The notes beneath the pieces were generated by a model, which was not told the origin of the DNA, did not search any database, and saw only the letters and a program-made list of their open reading frames with translations. From positions 23,534,020 to 23,598,019 of the forward strand of contig CM020620.1 in NCBI GenBank assembly GCA_009829735.1: a stretch of 64,000 bases of DNA, read 5' to 3'. Both the position numbers and the translations under genes were made by a program. Positions 59,189 through 64,000 of this stretch are shown here, piece after piece. The DNA comes from Pyropia yezoensis. Its lineage: Eukaryota; Rhodophyta; Bangiophyceae; Bangiales; Bangiaceae. Within the stretch, counting starts at the first letter, position 1, and every line of letters begins with the position of its first letter.

Positions 59189-59333
59189 GAAGAAGGGAAC
59201 GGGTATATCAAGGAGAACACGCAATACAAGCATGGAACAATCAAGGAAAACAAGCACCCGCTCGGGCAACCCTTCTCTCCGCCTCTTCCCTACTCGCTTC
59301 TTTCAAGACCCTCACCCTCCTTGCCTCCTACTA
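59189..59333. other. Short convergent spacer, family II
   Basis: Between the pol stop and the end of the antisense gene; A-rich then CT-rich (CCCTCACCCTCCTTGCC). Much shorter than the family I spacer and without its palindromes. Confidence 0.5.
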
Positions 59334-60717
59334 CTACTCCCGGCGCGGACGCTGAGCCGCGGGAGTGTCCTCCAGCGCTGCCTCCACGGCACGACGGGAA
59401 CCGGAGGAAGACGGGATGACGTAGTGCGGTGGACGCGGTACATCCCGGTATGACGCCATCGGAGTAGTACCGGTAGTTCCCGGGGGCTCCCGCCCATCCA
59501 GATATGCCCGTCGGCGCCCCTGGAAGCCAGTGAAGGTTTCTGACCACTGCTGGGCCAAGCCATGCCGCGTCAAGGTCGCCAGAAGTTCGCCAACCACCGG
59601 GCTGTTCGACATCTGGCCGCTGTCCGCCCAAGCAAACACCCGGTCGACCACGTTGTTCAAGACGCTGGCGTGAGTACCCAGCACCAGGGAGGACCCAACG
59701 CCTTCAACCTGCACCGGAAGACGACCCAGCTGGTCTTCAATCATACCGACGTCGTACTGGTCGCATGTCGGACCACCTTGGATCAGGTACCAGTCAGGCA
59801 CCCGGAAGCGGGTAAGGCGCAGAGTCGGCGCCGGAATCTCGAACCGCCCCGAGGATGACACCACCGGACGGTCCACAACGGCCCCCGAAACCGGAGTACC
59901 CAACTCCAGCGGAGGCAAAGCGCCGCCGGCGTTGGAAGAAGGCGTCCGAGGCGGAGCGGCCGGAGTGGTAGGCGACCGCACGGTCGCCCCCAGACTCGCC
60001 GCAGACAGGCGCGGTGCCGGAGGAGCTTGAAGTACCGGCACAGCCGGAACAGGGCGTGAACGCGCCGGCGACGGTCCAGGCGAAGCCACCGGGGCGACAG
60101 GTGCAACAGGAGCAAGCGGAGCCGCCGCAGACGCCTGACCGACCGCCGCGGCCCATCCCGACTCCTGCACCGGCGGCCCAACTGGCAGAAGATCAAGGGC
60201 GGCCGGGGCAGGAAAGCTACCTAGCTGCGGCCACGCCGGAAGCGGCGTCGCCAGCTGCACCTTGGCCGGAGAAGACTGGTAGACCACCTGCGCCCAACCG
60301 AAGCCATCCCGACGCGGGCGGTTCTGGTCGGCAATCGCGTTCAAGAAGCTCCGGTCATGCACCGGCAGCCGACGCCGGAGGTCAATCATCGCCTGGAAGA
60401 GCTCCTTGTTCTCCTCGTCCTGGCTGCACAGGAAGTCGACGGTCAACTTGTCGACAATCCAGACCATCAGGAGGTCAGGGAGAAACCAAAGCCGGTTGGA
60501 CACCAAGACCTCGTGAAGCCAGTGGTTGGCCGCCAAGACTGTCATCTCGGACGTGTACATCATGTACGGGATCGAGTGAAAGAAGCCCTTGATAGACGCC
60601 TGAGTCAAGGCGTCCAAGAAGTACCAGGTGAAGGGGATGCTGGAAGGAGCAACCATGACCGGGATCTCGACTTCCTGCTGCTGCGGGATGACCTTGGGGA
60701 AGTACGCCGCCCGCTTC
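59334..60717 (-). pseudogene. Antisense gene of family II, C-terminal piece
   Basis: Minus-strand frame covering the central block rich in aromatic residues (FTWYFLDALTQASIKGFFHS), the A/P/V linker, the VPDWYLIQGG / CDQYDVGMIE block, and a tail (SETFTGFQGRRRAYL, HYVIPSSSGSRRAVEAAL) seen in no other copy here. It ends 145 bases from the pol stop. On its N-terminal side it runs abruptly into an inverted LTR-I fragment at 60718. It overlaps in content with 60914-62805. Confidence 0.68.
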
Positions 60718-60913
60718 GTGGATTCGCCGCCGGCCCCCTCGTTATAAACCGTCGGAGACACTACTAACTACCCTCCACCCCAAGATGCAAGTCCCTCTGG
60801 TCATACGTAACTTATAGATACCGTGACCAGTACGGACTCTCAAATTGAAAGTTAAGGATTAGAAGTAGCCCCCCTAACATAAGGGTCACAATACGGCCAG
60901 CCATATTGCTACA
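60718..60913 (-). repeat. LTR-I fragment, inverted, inside the family II antisense gene
   Basis: The first 196 bases of LTR-I in reverse orientation. Its TGTAG end abuts the antisense gene at exactly the site where copy 3 enters at 32240. Its inner end lies within the loop of the LTR-I hairpin (CGAATCCA). Confidence 0.85.
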
Positions 60914-62805
60914 ACATGCCGCGTCAAAGTCGCCAGAATTTCGCCAACCACCGGGCTGTCCGATAACTGGCCGCTGTCCGCGCAAGCAAAGACCCGGTCA
61001 ACCACGTTGTTCAAGACGCTGGCGTAAGTACCCAGCACCAGGGAGGACCCAACGCCTTCAACCTGCACCGTAAGACGACCCAGCTGGGCTTCAATCATAC
61101 CGACGTCGTACTGGTCGCATGTCCGGCCACCTTGGTTCAGGTACCAGTCAGGCACCTGGAACCGGGTAAGGCGCAGAGTCGACGGCGGGTTCTCGAACCG
61201 CCCCGAGGATGCCACTACCGGACGGTCCACAACAGCCCCAGAAACCGGAGTCCCCAACTCCAGCGGAGGCACAGGACCGCCGACGTTTGAAGAAGGCGTC
61301 CGAGGCAGAATGGCCGGAGTAGTCGGTGACCGCACAGCCACCCCCAGACTCGCTGCAGACAAGCGCGGTTCCGGGGCAGCTTGAAGCACCGGCACAGACG
61401 GAGCGGAACACAAACGCGCCGGCGACGGTCCAGGCGAAGCCACCGGGACGACAGGTGCAACAGGAGGAAGCGGAGCCGCCGCAGACGCCTGACCGACCGC
61501 CGCGGCCCATCCCGACTCCTGCACCGGCGGCCCAACTGGAAGAAAATCAAGGGCGGCCGGGGCAGGAAAGCTACCTAGCTGCGGCCACGCCGGAAGCGGC
61601 GTCGCCAGCTGCACCTTGGCCGGAGAAGACTGGTAGACCACCTGCGCCCAACCGAAGCCATCCCGACGCGGGCGGTTCTGGTCGGCGATCGCGTTCAAGA
61701 AGCTCCGGTCATGCACCGGCAGCCGACGCCGGAAGTCAATCATCGCCTGGAAGAGCTCCTTGTTCTCCTCGTCCTGGCTGCACAGGAAGTCGACGGTCAA
61801 CTTGTCGACAATCCAGACCATCAGGAGGTCGGGGAGAAACTAAAGCCGGTTGGACACCAAGACCTCGTGGAGCCAGTGGTTGGCCGCCAAGACCGTCGTC
61901 TCGGAGGTGTACATCATGTACGGGATCGAGTGGAAGAAGCCCTTGATCGACGCCTGGGTCAAGGCGTCCAAGAAGTACCAGGTGAAGAGGATGCTGGATG
62001 GAGCAAGCCCGACCGGGATCTCGACTTCCTGCTGCTGCGGGATGACCTTGGGGTAGTACGCCGCCCGGTTAGCCTTGTCCAGCTTCCAGAACTCCTGATG
62101 GTTGCAGCTCACGAAGAAATCACGTTGCCGCCCGCGTCGCTCGCCTTGCTCCCGTGCCGGCGACAACACGGAGTATTTCCGGGTCAGGAAAGGCGGCTCC
62201 AGAGCGACCATGCTCGGACGGGGATCGCAGTTCAGGCTCCCCGGCCCCTTGAGAGCCTCGTCCCAGACCTTGAGCGCCCGGTGGACGTACCCTTCCTCCT
62301 CCGGCCACCGGAGAACGGACGCGGACACGCGACGCTCGGTCAAGGGTACATCCAGCACCAGCGCGAAGGGGAGATCCTCCAGACGAGCAACCCAAGAGGA
62401 ATTCGAAAAGCTCTGGGAGCGGTCTTGTGCCAGGCGCATCTGGTCCGCCGTATGAAGACGAGTCTTGTCCATCTCGGTCAAGGCCCCGCGCTAGAGTTCC
62501 TTGCGCCAGATGTCCAAATAATCCTGTTGGCACTGGGCCGCGCTGGCGTTGCCGACCACCGTGGAGTAGCGCCGGCCCGCCAGAGGGTCCTGCCGAAGAA
62601 GCATCTCCGGGAGATCCACCGGGGGGGTCTCGACCGGGTGCATCACAGAAGCCGGGGGAACCCGATCCGTCCCCGCCGTGGCGACCGGCGCCGACATCGA
62701 CACCCGAGGAACTGGAGGCAGGAGAGGGGCGCGACTACCCGAGTTCTCCTCCGCAACACTCGCCGCCGGAACCACGGGCCCAGCATGGATCTCGGAACTG
62801 GACAT
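60914..62805 (-). pseudogene. Antisense gene of family II, N-terminal piece
   Basis: Starts at the ATG complement 62803-62805 (MSSSEIHAGPVVPAAS), the same start as at 30348, and runs to the shared LTR-I junction at 60914. N-terminal region differs from the 30348 copy at several residues (for example GTDRVPPAS against GTDRVRPAS), the later part less so. Together with LTR-II and the LTR-I scrap it forms an inverted counterpart of 29593-32435. Broken in a few places. Confidence 0.66.
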
Positions 62806-62989
62806 GACGTCCAGACTCCGGGGGAACGAGAGGGCCAAGGTGAAGGAGAGAAGGGGGGCAGAGAACCGGAGCAGGTGATCGTGACCAGGGCGAAGACGCT
62901 CGACCTCGGCACCGGTGTGGACGTGCTCGAGGCTGTGCACGGTGGCACCTGGTTCGGCCCGAGGACGTGCCGGACTAGGGAGGGAGCTA
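62806..62989. promoter_or_regulatory. Leader of aORF-II and polypurine tract, copy IIa
   Basis: Contains AGGGAGGGAGCTA immediately before the 3' LTR and, on the minus strand, the pyrimidine-rich leader of the antisense gene. Same order as 30164-30347. Confidence 0.6.
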
Positions 62990-63560
62990 TGTAGCATCCC
63001 TGGCCCCGACTTGGCGCCGACCCGGGACTACAACCAGAGGGCACCAGGTGCCAGAACACGCCCGCCGTGTGGTGATGGTTGGCGGCCGTGGCCCGTGCCC
63101 GGCACTGGGATGCGGTGGACTACGCTATCCACACGTGAGAGAGGGATTGCTGATGGGTTTTTGCATACTTGTGAGGGACTTGATTTGAGAGATTTTGAGT
63201 GTGAGATTAGTGAGTGGGAATAGAATTAGTAGTGATAGTGGCCCCCGACCTGACGAGGTTCGACTCGGGTCGGGGCCACTCGGGGGTATGGGGGGGCTAC
63301 CTGGCCAACGTGCCGAGGCTCCCCCAGATGCACGTTAAGAGGGACAGCGAGGCGCCCTTGGCCCGCGCCCTCAGGAAAAAGACAACTGCGCGTTTGCTTT
63401 CCTCTTCCCCGTGTGCACTACCGTGCGTATCTGTTTGCTCTGCGAGCAGGCACGTGAGGCAACAGGCATACCATTCTCGTAGTTCCCCTTTCTGTGTTAC
63501 CTGTCCCTTTCCCCCGAGGGATATTGACACGTGTCTGAGAGGATCGAGTTTTATACCACA
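62990..63560 (+). repeat. LTR-II, 3' LTR of copy IIa
   Basis: 571 bases, TGTAG...CCACA, about seven differences from the 5' LTR at 40698 by eye. Followed directly by the GCGGG duplication and the continuing family I antisense gene. Confidence 0.9.
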
Positions 63561-63565
63561 GCGGG
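63561..63565. repeat. Target-site duplication, right side of family II element (GCGGG)
   Basis: Pairs with 40693-40697. Confidence 0.88.
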
Positions 63566-64000
63566 CGCACGGGAGTGTATACCGGCGCACGACCGTTGCC
63601 GGTCTGCAACGCACACGTTATGTCCGTGCGGAACGCATCCGCCATGACACCATGGTTACGTCGCCAGCTCGACGCCGACTTCAACCCTGCCATAGGCGGG
63701 TAGGGGGCCGTCAACGACAGATACGGGGATACCCCCGGGAAATAGTCAAAGTCGGGATACCGACCGGTATCGCCCACCGTCTCCCCAAACGCAACCGGCT
63801 CCGCCGCCGCCGCAATCCCCAGAGCACTAGCCGGGTAGTCAACCTCCCGCGGCAACGCGGGAGCAATCAGGTCGCATACCCCGAAGGCGGGGTCGAGGTA
63901 GACCTCACCCCGTCCCACCCGGGTGCGCCAGAGCTGCGCATGCCGGTCGTCCGGCTGACTCAGGATCCAATGGTGTTCCACCCGCACCGCGTTCGGCTGG
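63561..64000 (-). pseudogene. Antisense gene of family I, copy 3, continuation
   Basis: Continues the gene from 40697 in the same frame sense, with the SSWRRNHGVMADAFRTD, PYPPMAGLKSA, WRTRVGRGEVYLDP and VRVEHHWILSQPDD blocks. It runs off the window edge. Confidence 0.8.

Larger units (their letters stand above)
40698..63560 (+). mobile_element. Family II Ty3/gypsy chromovirus, outer copy IIa (mosaic interior)
   Basis: Outer LTRs 40698-41268 and 62990-63560 are flanked by GCGGG, so they bound one insertion into the antisense gene of family I copy 3. They differ at about seven of 571 positions by eye. The interior is not a simple element. A body (gag, pol) ends at a 500-N gap (46935-47434), then come a family III LTR and gag, a family I gag fragment, a second family II body (52559-59188), part of the antisense gene, an inverted LTR-I scrap and a second antisense-gene copy. 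Some of this is real nesting, and some may come from joining repeat contigs. Confidence 0.75.
32240..64000 (+). mobile_element. Family I Ty3/gypsy chromovirus, copy 3 (right end outside window, hosts family II insertion)
   Basis: Inserted into the family II antisense gene at 32239/32240. Parts: 5' LTR 32240-32602, PBS 32604-32620, gag 32828-35014, pol 35098-39189, convergent spacer 39190-39643, antisense gene from 39644 rightwards, split at 40697 by a family II element (40698-63560) and resuming at 63561. The rest of the antisense gene and the 3' LTR lie past 64000. Proteins are about 95 percent or more like those of copy 2. Gag and pol carry several breaks. Confidence 0.88.

Noticed and set aside
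61711-62994. A 427-codon plus-strand frame opposite the family II antisense gene, with a twin at 30159-31442 on the minus strand.
   Set aside because: It is rich in H, Q, R, L and V in the way of a complementary-strand shadow and stops mid-gene. The other strand has varied aromatic-rich blocks and continues into a tail conserved near pol. Not fully excluded without a selection test.

Overview
The window is a stack of nested Ty3/gypsy (chromovirus-type) LTR retroelements with one roughly 8 kb island of other sequence. There is no rRNA gene, no CRISPR array and no host gene I can defend. The LTR elements (TG...CA ends, PBS, gag, chromodomain pol), a Crypton/Ndc10-type tyrosine recombinase, a MITE and a satellite show a eukaryotic nuclear genome. 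High GC, A/P/G-rich low-complexity DNA and an Ndc10-like recombinase would suit a red alga of the Porphyra/Pyropia kind or an oomycete, but the sequence does not settle this. Two runs of exactly 500 N (10187-10686, 46935-47434) are scaffold gaps inside pol genes.

Layout. (1) 1-21304: the 3' part of a family I element (copy 1: pol 1-1902, antisense gene, 3' LTR 20943-21304). Its antisense gene is split by a second, very young family I element (copy 2, 4169-19686) with a 5-bp target duplication CCGTC. Copy 2 contains gap 1, and about 4 kb of its gag-pol appears on both sides of that gap, probably as an unmerged contig overlap. (2) 21305-29592: GC-rich non-LTR sequence with degenerate repeats, a tRNA-like/SINE-like piece, a ~146-bp satellite (25365-26590) and a broken Crypton-type recombinase gene (minus strand, 27196-29432). 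(3) 29593-32239: 3' LTR and antisense gene of a minus-strand family II element, entered at 32240 by family I copy 3. (4) 32240-64000: copy 3 (LTR, gag, pol, antisense gene). Its antisense gene is split at 40697 by a family II element whose outer LTRs are 40698-41268 and 62990-63560, with a 5-bp duplication GCGGG. Inside that element lie gap 2, a family III LTR and gag, a fourth family I fragment, a second family II body, and an LTR-I scrap between two overlapping pieces of the family II antisense gene.

The most unusual signal is shared architecture. Families I and II have unrelated LTRs, yet both carry a long extra gene between pol and the 3' LTR, read on the opposite strand and starting next to the 3' LTR, so pol and the extra gene converge. 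The family I antisense gene is intact in copy 2 (about 835 codons), has a start conserved between diverged copies and matches no family I recognise. All three LTR families share an identical 17-nt primer-binding site. LTR elements are described as fossils, without listing individual damage.
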